From NCBI GenBank assembly GCA_019096195.1, contig JAGTXK010000030.1:186001-250000 (forward strand): 64,000 nucleotides of DNA. Direction: 5' to 3'. The stretch comes from Boletus sp. NGJ (taxonomy: Eukaryota; Basidiomycota; Agaricomycetes; Boletales; Boletaceae). The position numbers and the translations under genes are program-made. Positions 22,325-37,273 of this stretch are shown in pieces. The notes beneath the pieces were generated by a model that saw only the letters and a program-made list of their open reading frames with translations, searched no databases and was not told the DNA's origin. How positions within the stretch are numbered: position 1 is the stretch's first letter; each line of letters opens with the position of its first letter.

Positions 22325-24041
22325 CTACGAGGGGTGGCAATGTAGGGGATTTAGGATACGGAAAAAAATGGTGGACCGCCTCTGAGCAGCCCTTCTTAAA
22401 CCATTTCATGTGTGGCGAGCGCCCACACGATGAACTAAAAGGGATCAAACCGATCAGTTTTCGAAGCGAGAGGCAACTGAGGACCATAACTGAAGACAAT
22501 TGAGAGCGTGTTGACATGACAAAACGCTCCGTATTGTTTCAATATTGTGAACATCTTCCCGCCGCAAAGGTGTTGTGCTGATACCACCTGTGGGTCCATG
22601 TGAGTTTGCACTTTTATTTGTTTTTCAAGGGTTTCGTTGTCGGCAGGCTGTGCTGTTGTTGTTCCGGGTTTGGAACGAGCGCAAGGGGAGAACACAACTC
22701 CAGCTCAAGATTGAAATCAAGACGGTCGTTCTAGTGAGGTCTCCAGTCCAACACCGACTTGACCTCGCAAGTAGGTCGACCAGTCGTGAGGCGATAACGT
22801 TACTCGTCTGCTTGGCAGATTGGCATTATTGTAGGGTATTCGGCAGACGGCAATCCTCTAACGAAACCCTGGTGATAAGTAATTGAAACGTTTGCCGATT
22901 CAACGGATTGATCATACCACTCTTCACGCGCCCAAGGTTGTCGATGGGCCCGCAAACCCTGGGAACGTGTCTGAATGGTTCCCCGATTGTTTACGTTGCT
23001 AATCTTTCGACTGACAGGTTGAAAGCCTTCCCTCTCAAAACGATGTCGGGGGTCCATAGACCTTTGGATCCAAGTCGAGTGGAAGTCCACCCTCACGTTT
23101 TTGAACCACGTAATATGATAGTGCTTGTCCCGAGTCCCGACCAACGGTTGCCAGACACTATTCGTGGTCAACTTGTGCGCGAGGGACAAGTGCGCGGAAT
23201 TCCTGAGATCAGACTGTTTTGATGAAGCCCTCGAGTACTGGTATCGGCCCGGTACTCAACTTCCAACGAATGAACAACCTACTCGCCAAAAATCATCCAC
23301 TTCATTCATGCTACCTTGTCACATGTTCAATGCAGGGACAGTTTTATTCCTGAAAAAAATAAAAAAAAAAAAAGAAACGCTGGGAGGGGAGTTGGCGGGG
23401 GTGGAAGCTGTACCCCAGCTGCAACATTTGGTAAGTGCAAACCGCCCTCATGGGCATACTCAATATGTGGCTTTTTAATGAATTTCGTCTGGCACAGATT
23501 GGGAGCAGTGGGCTATGAAACGTTCTGTCTACGGTGCCCTGCCACACGCTGGCACAGAAGAGTACGAGCTTCTGTTAGAGGAAAACAGAGTTACACGCAA
23601 ACACAACGTCCGTGGAAATTGATCCATCTAGTTGGTCTCGGTATGCCTCGAACCTGACTTTTCGTCGCGCCCGCTCCTGTCATCATCAGTACCCTCCTAG
23701 AATCTTCCTCCGTGTGTTGTACTGGTTACCGAATGTTTTCACTAATGTGGGCATGGAAATTAGTAGTGCCCTGTCACCAGGACATTTTACAGCAACAGAG
23801 AGTTAGCTACAGTATGTGACATATACGTGGCCTTGAAAACGTACACCAGTGATCGGTATTGTAGAGAAGGTCATAATGCGTACAAGTGAGTCTACAATAA
23901 AACCCTAATTTTCTTTAGGTTCAGGTGATAGGGTAGTCTTCCTACTGTACAATCTCATAGCAGTATTTGCTAGAGTCCTGACCTTTGCGCCCCAAATAGT
24001 CATTGGGGCAATGAGGCTAGGGAGCGGATGAATCCCGTGTG
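22325..24041. other. Intergenic, gene-poor
   Basis: About 1.7 kb with no gene I can support. An open frame on the minus strand (22800-23189, 129 codons) has no recognised similarity. An A-rich tract lies at about 23346-23371 without any recognisable element beside it. A 38-bp repeat at 22783-22820 recurs at 26059-26096. From about 23815 the sequence is the downstream flank shared with the DUF6533 copies. Confidence 0.4.
22783..22820 (+). repeat. 38-bp dispersed repeat, copy 1
   Basis: The core gtgaggcgataacgttactc and its flanks occur again at 26059-26096 in the same orientation with one mismatch. The two lie about 3.28 kb apart, bracketing DUF6533 copy B. Probably part of the same duplicated accessory DNA as the DUF6533 copies. 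Confidence 0.7.
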
Positions 24042-25365
24042 CTAGAGTCGATGGTCCCAATTGTAAGTTGGCTGGTGAAGACTGGATGAGGCAATTCTAT
24101 CGATATCTCCCTTCTTGCCAAGCGCTCCATGCTTAATATCATGCGACACCCCTACGTGAAATGCCATAAGTGAACGCATTCCGAAAACTACTATGTGGTC
24201 ATACCGAGATACTGAACAGAGACACGACCCAGCTGGATGGCGGAAAAGGACTAGCATCAGCAACACGGAATTCGACGCCAAACAAAGAACACAAACAAAA
24301 AGACAGCAACTCCTCGCTCGTTCTCCATGTCACATATAATCACCACCGATATGAGTATCACTGGGTCATCAGATCAGTACCGGGCGGACACTGTTGCTGG
24401 TGAAGTCTACTCACAAAAGATCGTAGCATACATTGTGCTGCCATCACGAACCACGAGTAATACAAGGGGGGTATTGTTTCCACCTGCCCTGAAAACGAGG
24501 AAGTACTTGAATAGCATCAGGCCAATAAACACGCAATGGACGATGAACCCTAATATGCTAAGCAGACCCACAAATTCTAAGGCACTCACAGCAAACAGCG
24601 GAGCCAGGACTCACCTTTGGTTCCTGCCACTGTCGGTCACTTGTAGTAGAAGGCATGTTTGGTGAAAGACTAGTTTTTTTTGCAACCATAGCGACCTCAA
24701 TGTCCCCGCAAATTCCGTCAACATCAAAACCGACAGCACGAAACCGATCCTCCTGGATCTGTTATATAGAGCAAATACTGTATGATTTATCCAATCAAAC
24801 TGCATCATCCAACAGAGAAATCACATTATGCTTACTGCGAGCGGCCAAAATAAGCTCGAGCAAAGTTGCAAGAATCTGTGTGAAAACTAAAACATAGGCG
24901 AACCACATTTTGCAGAACATAGGGGGGTTATTGCCATCCGTCAATGGTTCGATCAACCAGTTGTGCATTCTAAGTTGAATCAGTGAGTCTTGACGAGGTG
25001 GGCATGGAGGATATTGCAATGCACTCACACACATGCGAGTATTACAACATAGCGAAGGAAGAAGTAGACCCACTTTAAGAGATTTCTATTATCCATGCTG
25101 AAGGCGTCAAAGAGACGGTGTTAGGAAGCTGATCTGAATAACGACCAGACTTGATACGTACGTCCAAATATACTGAAGATCTTTGTCGAATGTTAGAAGG
25201 CAGTGCCAGACCAGAAAACTGAGACACGCGACTCGGAGTGGAATCAGCACCAGGGAAAGCGCCAGAAACACTACGCCTTTGAAACGTACCACTGTGATAG
25301 CGCACATCGCGAACGGCAGCCACATACGCAAGACCCATCGCATGGCCGATATCACTTGAAGACAT
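24042..25365 (-). CDS. DUF6533-type membrane protein, paralogue copy B
   Basis: Starts MSSSDIGHAMGLAYVAAVRD. It carries LVWHCLLTFDKDLQYIW, the DUF6533 signature, then several hydrophobic exons. It ends SLMAFHVGVSHDIKHGALGK, KGDIDRIASSSLHQPTYNWD, HRL and stop at 24042. It matches copy A (17816-19106) along its length, including introns and about 250 bp beyond the stop codon, so the duplication was at DNA level rather than by retroposition. Differences are mainly substitutions with a few small indels. Likely an integral membrane protein of unknown function. Exon borders near the first helix are not resolved: the frame carrying the signature reads through what would be a GT-AG intron in another frame. 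Confidence 0.6.
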
Positions 25366-26058
25366 TTTGCAGAATCAAAATCCCGGTCGCAAAGGACTGT
25401 CTGATAGTGACGGTCTGGCGCGAGTGCGTGAGGGGGATTATCTTGGCGCTAGGTCGTCCGACTCGTCACTGACGGCTTTGAATGACCCTAGGTACCTGCA
25501 ATAGGGTCAGCCCTGTGTTACTCCCACGTCTCTTGCAGTTGCCGCCGACGCCATCCAGTACAATGAATGTTGTCGTAAAATCACCAATACTAACCCGCAT
25601 CTGGCATCACCGGTACCCCCAAATCACCGCAGGCCCTCCCACCGCCTCGCATCACGTACCGACTCGTGACGACACCATGTATGCATGATGGATAGGAGCT
25701 GACCACCTGACGACATTTGAGCAGCAAGTAGTACTTAAGGAACAACGGAGATAAAAGTAAGCGAATGAACTCGGACGGGCGTGTTAGGGACAAGAAAAAA
25801 ACATACTCAATTGATATTGCAGCATCAGAGCATCTAACAGGAGTTCTGAGGGCCCCAAAGAGAGATTATGCAGGCGAGATCAAGAAATTTTAACCTTCAT
25901 CTACAAACCGAAAACACGAAAACGCAGCGTTTTTGGGACACCCAGTTTGGAATAGGTCAGGGTTTGTGCTGTAAAAACTTTTTGGGATCGGTTAGATGCT
26001 CATCAGCCAATGAGAGAGCTCAAAGGGGGCTCGCTACTTGCGAAAGAGTTGCTCAACG

Positions 26059-26096
26059 GTCGTGAGGCGATAACGTTACTCGTCTGCTTTGCAGAT
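26059..26096 (+). repeat. 38-bp dispersed repeat, copy 2
   Basis: Same orientation as 22783-22820, one mismatch (cttggcagat versus ctttgcagat at the end). It lies about 200 bp before the decayed third DUF6533 copy. Confidence 0.7.
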
Positions 26097-26289
26097 GTTG
26101 GACGAAAGTTTTACTGGAATGAAACAAACTTTATTGTCTCGATGGCAATCATCTTAGGTTTAGGTAACAGAGTTATGCGTTATTACCTCATATTATGACC
26201 TTCTCTACTGTATTGTCGCATAGCAGTAGACTCTCGGCTATTCCACGCCAGATGATCACCGGGGCAGTGAGGCCAGAGTGGATTGATCC

Positions 26290-26540
26290 CGCCTACCAGA
26301 GTCAATGGCTCTGATGCTAAGCTGGCTGGTGAAGTTTGGCTGGAATGTTTCTATCGCTATCTTCCTTCTTGCCAAGCGCTCCATCCTTAATATATGTAAC
26401 ATCCCTACATTCAATGTCATGAGTGAATGCATTTGCAAAACTAATTGTCATACCGAGATACTAAACAGAGGCACAGCCCAGCTGAATTGCGGAAAAGAAC
26501 AAGCATCAGTAACACGGAATTCGCACACCAGATAAAGAAC
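26290..26540 (-). pseudogene. Remnant of a third DUF6533-type gene copy (3' end only)
   Basis: Aligns by eye with the last exons of copies A and B: gccaagcgctccat, cataccgagatactraacag, the ccagctgrattgcgg-like block and acacaaacaaaa follow in the same order. The translated tail is changed and carries small deletions relative to them, and the first two thirds of the gene are missing. The flank at about 26180-26290 is also shared with the downstream flanks of A and B. This supports an original array of at least three units, the third truncated. Confidence 0.65.
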
Positions 26541-26554
26541 ACAAACAAAAACAT

Positions 26555-26584
26555 AGTAGCAGTTACTCAAGTGTGTCGTTCAAC
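26555..26584 (+). repeat. 30-bp direct repeat, copy 1
   Basis: The sequence agtagcagttactcaagtgt and the following cgttcaac-type end recur exactly at 26863-26892. The two enclose 278 bp without a recognisable gene. Confidence 0.8.
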
Positions 26585-26862
26585 AGGTTCTGTGAACTCC
26601 TGCGACTCGCGAGGGGGTGCAAAGGATCGTTATTCGGGGAAATTTCTATCAATCCGCCTAACCTAATATGTTGTTGCCCATAGTGGTGCTATCACGAGAA
26701 CGTGTGGTGTCCGTGCCTGGGGACTTCACGGTGGCGAGGAAACTAAAGCTCAAAGCTTGTGACACGCATCTAGGAATGACTACAACAATCAATATGTAGC
26801 GACGCAAGGTTTCCCCGGCAGCACACACCTCAGTGACCCTTGAAAAAGTCTCATGTATTCAC

Positions 26863-26892
26863 AGTAGCAGTTACTCAAGTGTGTCGTTCAAC
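26863..26892 (+). repeat. 30-bp direct repeat, copy 2
   Basis: Exact second copy of 26555-26584, same orientation. It could mark a small tandem duplication or the ends of a short inserted segment; no terminal inverted repeats or coding sequence were seen between the copies. Confidence 0.8.
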
Positions 26893-27141
26893 CACCCGAT
26901 TAGGCTAAAGTAAAGAAATTGTCAGTAGGGCCCGGGCTAGCTAGGAGGGTCGACAGTCCCTGAATTCTGCAGGCTTCAAGTTGTCTACGAGATGTTGAAA
27001 AGTCTGATTCGGAATGGATGCGAAGTTGAACATTGATGTCTTGAGATGTCCCATGGACACCACTCGGGGTGCTCGGGGTGACGCCGTCACTGCTACTAGC
27101 AGGTCATCATAGTAGTCCTCAGACGACTACCGTGGTCAGCC

Positions 27142-31378
<4,237 letters not shown>

Positions 31379-32728
31379 GAAATCGTTTTTTGCGGACCCC
31401 CGTCATATATCTTATGTCACGATATTTCCTGCGGCGTCGGGCATGGAACGCTACCGATAGCATCTTTTCGTGTAAGATCCTATCAGTCACTCCCCAACCA
31501 AGCTGTATTTGCTGTGCCCTCCTGAAAGAATGAGATCTAAACAGGGGGAATTTAGTCAGCGCGTGGGTGGTGGGCCGATACCAAGCCGATGCGGTAAAGC
31601 ACCCGGCGTTGGGTTCACGTCGGCACTCTCTCAGCTGTGGTAAAAAGGTGATACGCCACTCAACATGATGACCCGGCCGTGGTGCGAAGAGTGCGGTCGT
31701 GGCGGGTTGCACTCTCATAAGTTAGCTCGCGTTCGCTGGTGTATCTCAAATGTCGAAGGGGGGCTGTACTCATCACCGGAAATAATATACACTGCCAAGG
31801 CGGTGTTTTCCAAATATTTCTATCGTGACGATGTGAACGAGAAGAGTGGTGGGTGTTTGGGAGGCGAGCGAACGAGCAAAGTCATCATTACTGTGCTGGT
31901 GTGGGGTGAGAAAGGTCCAGGAAGCGTCGTGAGCAGTCCTGCATGAAAAATAAATTTCTTTAATGACCGTGCTGCGTGTGCGTGCCAGCGTGCGTCCCCG
32001 GTTCTTCCGGCAACGTTTCGATGGCGATCACCCTCGATTCTGGCGACTGCATCCGTATTCAGCCAGTGGAATGGATGCGTTCAAAAAAGGGTGACCCGAG
32101 TGTAAGGATCCCGACTTAATTGCCTCGACGGCCCCTATGGAATGGAAGATGAGTCCCCAACGATGATTGAGATTGTTGCTTTGACAAGTAGCAAGGGGGA
32201 GAGTCGGCATTTTTTGTATCGGGTGACGAGTCGGTCGGTAGTCATGCGAGCACCGGGGGAGCTACGTACCTCTTCAAAGCCTGTTGTCCGCAGCCCAAAA
32301 ACTGCTAATCATGCATAAATCGCGTGGTGTCATCCAATGCGATGATGATGAGAAAACGTTGGGACCAACCAAGGCGATACATCATGAGAATATTTCTATA
32401 GGGCATCAATGCGTGGCAAGGAACGCGATCTCGCAAGAAAAGCGCCCATCTCGAGAAATGCATCGTGAACCGACGTTACAGTACCGTGTCGTTCGTGGAA
32501 CTCGAGCGCTGCTGCGCACGGACGAAAATTTTGGGTGGTAGTGGGAACTTGGAACGTTTTCGGAGGCGATGCTTGGACGACGTTGTCCGACGCTTTTCTT
32601 TTTTCTTTCTTTTTTTTTTAGACGCCTTGCGGAGTTTTTTCTAACACGAACTCGTCGTTTCGGACCGCATCACTGCATTCATACGCCCAACCTCGTCCAG
32701 GGAGAAAAAACCGTGTCTGTGTAACAAG
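31379..32728. other. Intergenic between RPC2 and UBC7
   Basis: About 1.35 kb. A 93-codon open frame at 31665-31946 has no recognised similarity. No repeat, RNA gene or conserved domain was seen. Pyrimidine-rich stretches at about 32597-32640 may belong to the UBC7 promoter or 5' UTR. Confidence 0.4.
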
Positions 32729-33660
32729 ATGAGCGCGAGGGGATCTACAGGGAACAGTGCGACCGCGCTCCGTCGGTTGATGACAGAGTACAAGCAACTC
32801 ACCTCTGGAGGTTCGCCCGTTTTCTTGATCTGCCCAAGAGACTCACGATAGCGCAAACAAAGGTTCTCCCGATGGCATGTTTACAGCAGGTACGTTCCCC
32901 CCCCACTTCCACCTCGCCTCGCCTCGTCTCGACGTGACACAACGACAGGTCCCATCTCGGAATCAGACTTTTTCACCTGGGAAACCTTGATATGTGGTCC
33001 CAAAGACACCCCATTCGTACGGTTCTCCCACTCTAATCGCATTTCCAAGTGCGATCCACCACCTTTTTTTTTTTTTTTTTTTGCTAGGACGGTGGCGTCT
33101 TCGTCGCCAAGCTCACCTTCGTACGTTCCCCCCCTTCTTCCCTGGACGTTCCTGACCACCACCACAGCCATCCGATTACCCCTTGTCGCCCTTCAAGATG
33201 AAATTCGACCCGCCACTCTTCCATCCCAACAGTACGTCTCATCGCCATTCAATTTACACCAGTATATGTTCTTGACGCCCAATTACGTCTTTGGAATCAG
33301 TTTACCCGGACGGTACCGTCTGCATATCGATCTTACATACCCCTGGCGACGACCCGACCATGTATGAACAGGCTTCTGAGCGCTGGAGTCCAGTTCAGAG
33401 CATCGAAAAGGTCATTCTTAGCGTCATTTCGATGCTGGCAGGTACGCCCTTCCCCCTTTCGATCTGTAACCTAATCACCCCGCATCATCCGGTAGAACCC
33501 AACCTGGAAAGCGGTGCCAACATTGATTGCTGCAAGCTCTATCGGGATAACAGACCGGTACGCGATTTGTGCTCGACATTTCGATTATCCAATGCGAAAC
33601 TATGTGTAGGAATACGAACGACTGGTGAGGGAATCCATTAAACAACAGCTGGGGTTATGA
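32729..33660 (+). CDS. UBC7: Ubiquitin-conjugating enzyme E2, UBE2G2/Ubc7 type
   Basis: [20 protein letters not shown] starts the protein, then [66 protein letters not shown] and [20 protein letters not shown] with the catalytic cysteine. The end is [39 protein letters not shown] and [16 protein letters not shown] plus TGA at 33658-33660. The acidic insert HTPGDD and SGANID place it with Ubc7/UBE2G2, the E2 of ER-associated degradation (family knowledge). Seven or so introns cut the gene into very small exons (27 and 33 nt among them). The intron before [11 protein letters not shown] ends in 19 T followed by gctag. Confidence 0.94.
33064..33082 (+). repeat. T19 tract forming the polypyrimidine tract of a UBC7 intron
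   Basis: Nineteen T directly before gctag, the 3' splice site of the exon encoding [11 protein letters not shown]. Confidence 0.9.
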
Positions 33661-33764
33661 GTGCGTGCTGTAGACTATAAGAAGAAAAAAAAAAAAAAAA
33701 GATGTACTCGCGTAGCTATAAAGCATGCATAACGTTAGTATCCGTTCCTGAATCAAATTCTGTT

Positions 33765-35433
33765 TCATCGTCGTAGTAGGCTGGCATGGTGCCTAAACAC
33801 CCCGCCATCAAACTCTGGACCAGTCTTGCCAAAGATGTGGCGTTGGACGTATTCATTACGGAAAATCCCGCGGGGGTCGACGTCCTGCAGCACGCGTACA
33901 AAGTCGTCGAAACGGGGATAAAGGGTACGAAGGGTGTCTGGTCGGAGAGAGTGTGCTTTCGCCCAATGGGGACGCCCGCCGTGGCGGAGCAAGATGGCCT
34001 CGAAACGTTGAAACAATGTGCGGTAAGGTACCTCTAGCCCATAAGGTCTGGTGGGTGACATCAGACACGACAGCCGCGGATGACGAGAGGGCAGCCCTCA
34101 CTTGAACTGGACGATGCCGATCCAGCACGTCTGCTCACCATTGCTCGGACTGAGCCAAATGGCGTCCCTGTCCGAAAACCGGATCTCGATAGGAAAGTGT
34201 GGTCGCAAGCCGTTGGGGTCCGCGAACTCGTGGGCCAGCCATGCATGGAGATCTTGCAAGCAAGGTCGGGTGTTTTCATAGGGTATGGCCCACTCTGTCG
34301 TGTGCTGGGCAAACTTTCGGGTGGATGGGTTACCGGAGCGGGGGACGGTGACCCAAAAAAGACGACTTACTCTGACGTCTAGATTAAATATACGGTAGCT
34401 ATCGTCCACGGCAACGACGTCGTTGCTGACGAGCCAAGCCGCAAACCTTGTCGCACATACGTTGAGGGAGAGAAAGTAGCGACCCAAAAAGAGGATAAAT
34501 TGAAGCACGTGGAAACCGAAAAAGGAATCCCAGAGCCAGCTTCCCACTACATTATGCCTTGACTTTCAAGGGGCGGATTGATAAGAAGGGGCCGTGTTTG
34601 GGGGCAGGAGGGGGGGGGGGGTGACGGAAAGGGCTGCTTACCTCTACAGTCCGATCGGCAGAAAATACCCGCATCGTGTCCGCGGCTGGATACCACCACA
34701 CCCGAACGTGTTGTGAAGCCGGGACGAGGGTGTCCAGATTTCGGACGCATTCATGAAACGTCAACGACCGCTGGGTTTCCCTCAGTCGAAACGCAGGTTC
34801 CACCTGCAACGTGACTGACAGGATAAGCCCGGTACTACCCAGGCCACAAATGGATGCGATGAAGAGATCGGGTCTCTCCTGGCGGGAACAGGACACGCGG
34901 GTTCCGTCAGCCAATAAGAGGGACAAGGCGATGACATGCGTGGAGATAACGCCATAATTGATGCCCGTTCCGTGCGTTGCGGTGGTGATGATGCCGCCGA
35001 GCGTCTGGTCGGAGATGGAACCGACGTTGATCATGGCAAGACCCCGCTTAGCAAGCTCAGCATGCAGTGCGTCGAGGGTGATGCCGGCCTCGGCAACGAC
35101 GTAGCGTTTCTCGACGTCGACCTGGATGCGAGGGGTAGCGAGGGGGGGCTGAGCAATATCACGGCTAGATCTGCGTACCTCCAAGAGTCGATTGAGCTTG
35201 GTGGTGCGGAGCATGTAGCCGGACGTGCAGGAGAGATCGCTGGGGGAGTGACCGACTCCGACGGCGCGGACGACCTTGCCTTCGCGGCGGGCGAGCTCGA
35301 GGATGAGCTGGCAGTGGTGTACGTTCTCGGGCTCGAAGACGGCGAGGGGCGCGCATGCAAAGGTGCGGCCCCAGTTGATGAAGCGGGAGTCGGGGACGAG
35401 GATGGGGTGGAGGAGGTCGTGGAGGGGTTGCAT
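33765..35433 (-). CDS. ALO1: D-arabinono-1,4-lactone oxidase
   Basis: Minus strand, start MQPLHDLLHPILVPDSRFIN at 35433. It continues WGRTFACAPLAVFEPEN and VVRAVGVGHSPSDLSCTSGY, the vanillyl-alcohol-oxidase-type FAD motif whose histidine carries covalent flavin. ISDQTLGGIITTATHGTGIN and GLGSTGLILSVTLQVEPAF follow. Later exons give WLVSNDVVAVDDSYRIFNLD, ENTRPCLQDLHAWLAHEFAD and the HWAKAH motif (GGRPHWAKAHSL) needed for oxidase activity in aldonolactone oxidases. It ends VQRHIFGKTGPEFDGGVFR, HHASLLRR and stop at 33765. The enzyme makes D-erythroascorbate with H2O2 as by-product, on the mitochondrial outer membrane in yeast (family knowledge). It is 168 bp downstream of the Hsp70-like gene on the same strand, and convergent with UBC7. 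Confidence 0.93.
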
Positions 35434-35601
35434 GGGGGAAGACGAGGAAGAGACATGTCTCGGGGGACAGGATTTATGTTGTTGGATATGAGCGGGTAGA
35501 CGGATTAGATTCGGCGTTGTCCGAGGACCGTGTGCGACCGGATCTGACCACCCATAAAAAGACCCAGACGTCACCGACAAATTTTTATTCAAAATATATA
35601 T

Positions 35602-37242
35602 CAATTCAAAAAATCAAACACCACCCGACTCCACTCCTGCCCGTCGTAGAACAACACCCCCCGCACCTCCGCACTGTCCATCTCCAGCCCGAGCTCAAAT
35701 TCTGCGACCCGTCAGCGTCTCTGCCACACAGCAATCCCCCCCCCGCTCACCTGTATAGAACCCGCTCGGCTGCGGTGCACTCGCGTTCTGCTGGAACGTG
35801 GGCAACGAGCTCAGATCCACCGTCCATTTGCAGAGCTCCGTCGTTTCGCCCTGTGGCATAAAACGTCAGTTAGAACACTCGCGTGATGTGTCTGAGAGCC
35901 CTTACCTCATCTGTGTATCGCATCATCTTGTCCGACTCAGATGTGTACAGGACAGCCACAAAGTTGCAATCTGCCCAAGTCAGCCATCAGGAAATACACC
36001 AATGCCCTCCCCCTACCTTGCCCGTTCTGTGAGAATTTGCTACGGAGAAAGCTTTAGGCTGATCGTCACATTTCAATTCAATTGCATCCCCACCAAAACT
36101 TGGTCTTCACGCGTTGCCTACGCAAGCCACATCCGGTCAGCCAGGCAGTGCATGGGCAAAAATCGACTGCACACGCTTACCCTTTTCGCAGGATCGCACC
36201 CTTCATTACCAGATATTGCAGCCTAATCGCTCGGTCACCAATCTGGTTCCCTACATGAACGCGGAATCCTCCTTACCGGTTTTCGCATATCGGCACGCTC
36301 GCATTATTCTCCTTGATGTATGCCGGCCGTTTCAACCAATCCTCGGGCTCTGCTGGCAGTTTCACCTGCAACCCCTCAGTACCCACCCGCTTACGGAACA
36401 CAGGCACGCTCACCTTCATGATGTATGCCCGTGGCGCAATCACCGTCGACACGATTGCCTTGCGCGAGAGTCCGTACTGTGCGGCACCACGCACGGTCGC
36501 CGTGTCAGCATCAGATGGCCGTGCGATCACTTTCATCTTGCCACTGAACTTGCCCTACACACACAATTCACTTTCACTTGATCGGTACCAGATCGCCTGG
36601 CGCCGGAAACTTGCCTCTACTTTTCTGAAAAGGTACTCGCTCCCAGCGAACCCTCCCACGAGCAGCAATGCATCAATCCGTTGCTCGATCTTCTTCGCCT
36701 GCTCTTCGATCATGTCCAGAACCTAAACAACCGTCAGCCACCGATTATCGATCATGACGCCACACGGCCGCTCACTTGATTGACGACGGGGTCAAAGACT
36801 TCCCGCCGAATCAGTATGCCCGGTATCGCAAGCTCACCATTGATCAGTCCCACAGAGGGGTCATGCGGGTCCTGAACATTGAAACAGGTAAAATGGAAAT
36901 AGGTTTCTGGAGGGGGTTTCATTTAGACGACAGTCGACAGACATCTCCGTGCGGCGAGCCGTACCATCGTCGATTTCACCTTTAAAGGCAAGCTTGTCGG
37001 TCTGGCTGAACGCATGCATGAAATACGCCAAACTCGCCACATCGAGGTGCGCAGGGTGTTCCGCCAACAGCGTGTTGACGAGCTCCCTGAATCGAAGGTC
37101 CAGAAAAAGGGAACCGCAATTTGCTCCCGACCGTGCACACATCTCTGCGATTTCGATATTCCCATTCTGACCCACTTGTCCAGTGATCTTGTAGCACGCC
37201 AGATCCTGTCGGGCAACAAGCCACCCACGGTATGAGAGTAAG

Positions 37243-37273
<31 letters not shown>

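Noticed and set aside
22800-23189. 129-codon minus-strand frame in the accessory region
   Set aside because: No recognisable motif, no supporting splice structure, and codon pattern not distinct from the surroundings.
23346-23371. A-rich tract as the tail of a retroposon (SINE/LINE)
   Set aside because: No target-site duplication, promoter boxes or reverse-transcriptase sequence was found next to it.
34936-35499. 187-codon plus-strand frame rich in Gly/Asp/Glu
   Set aside because: Antisense shadow of the first ALO1 exon, whose minus-strand frame carries the FAD motif and is unquestionably coding.
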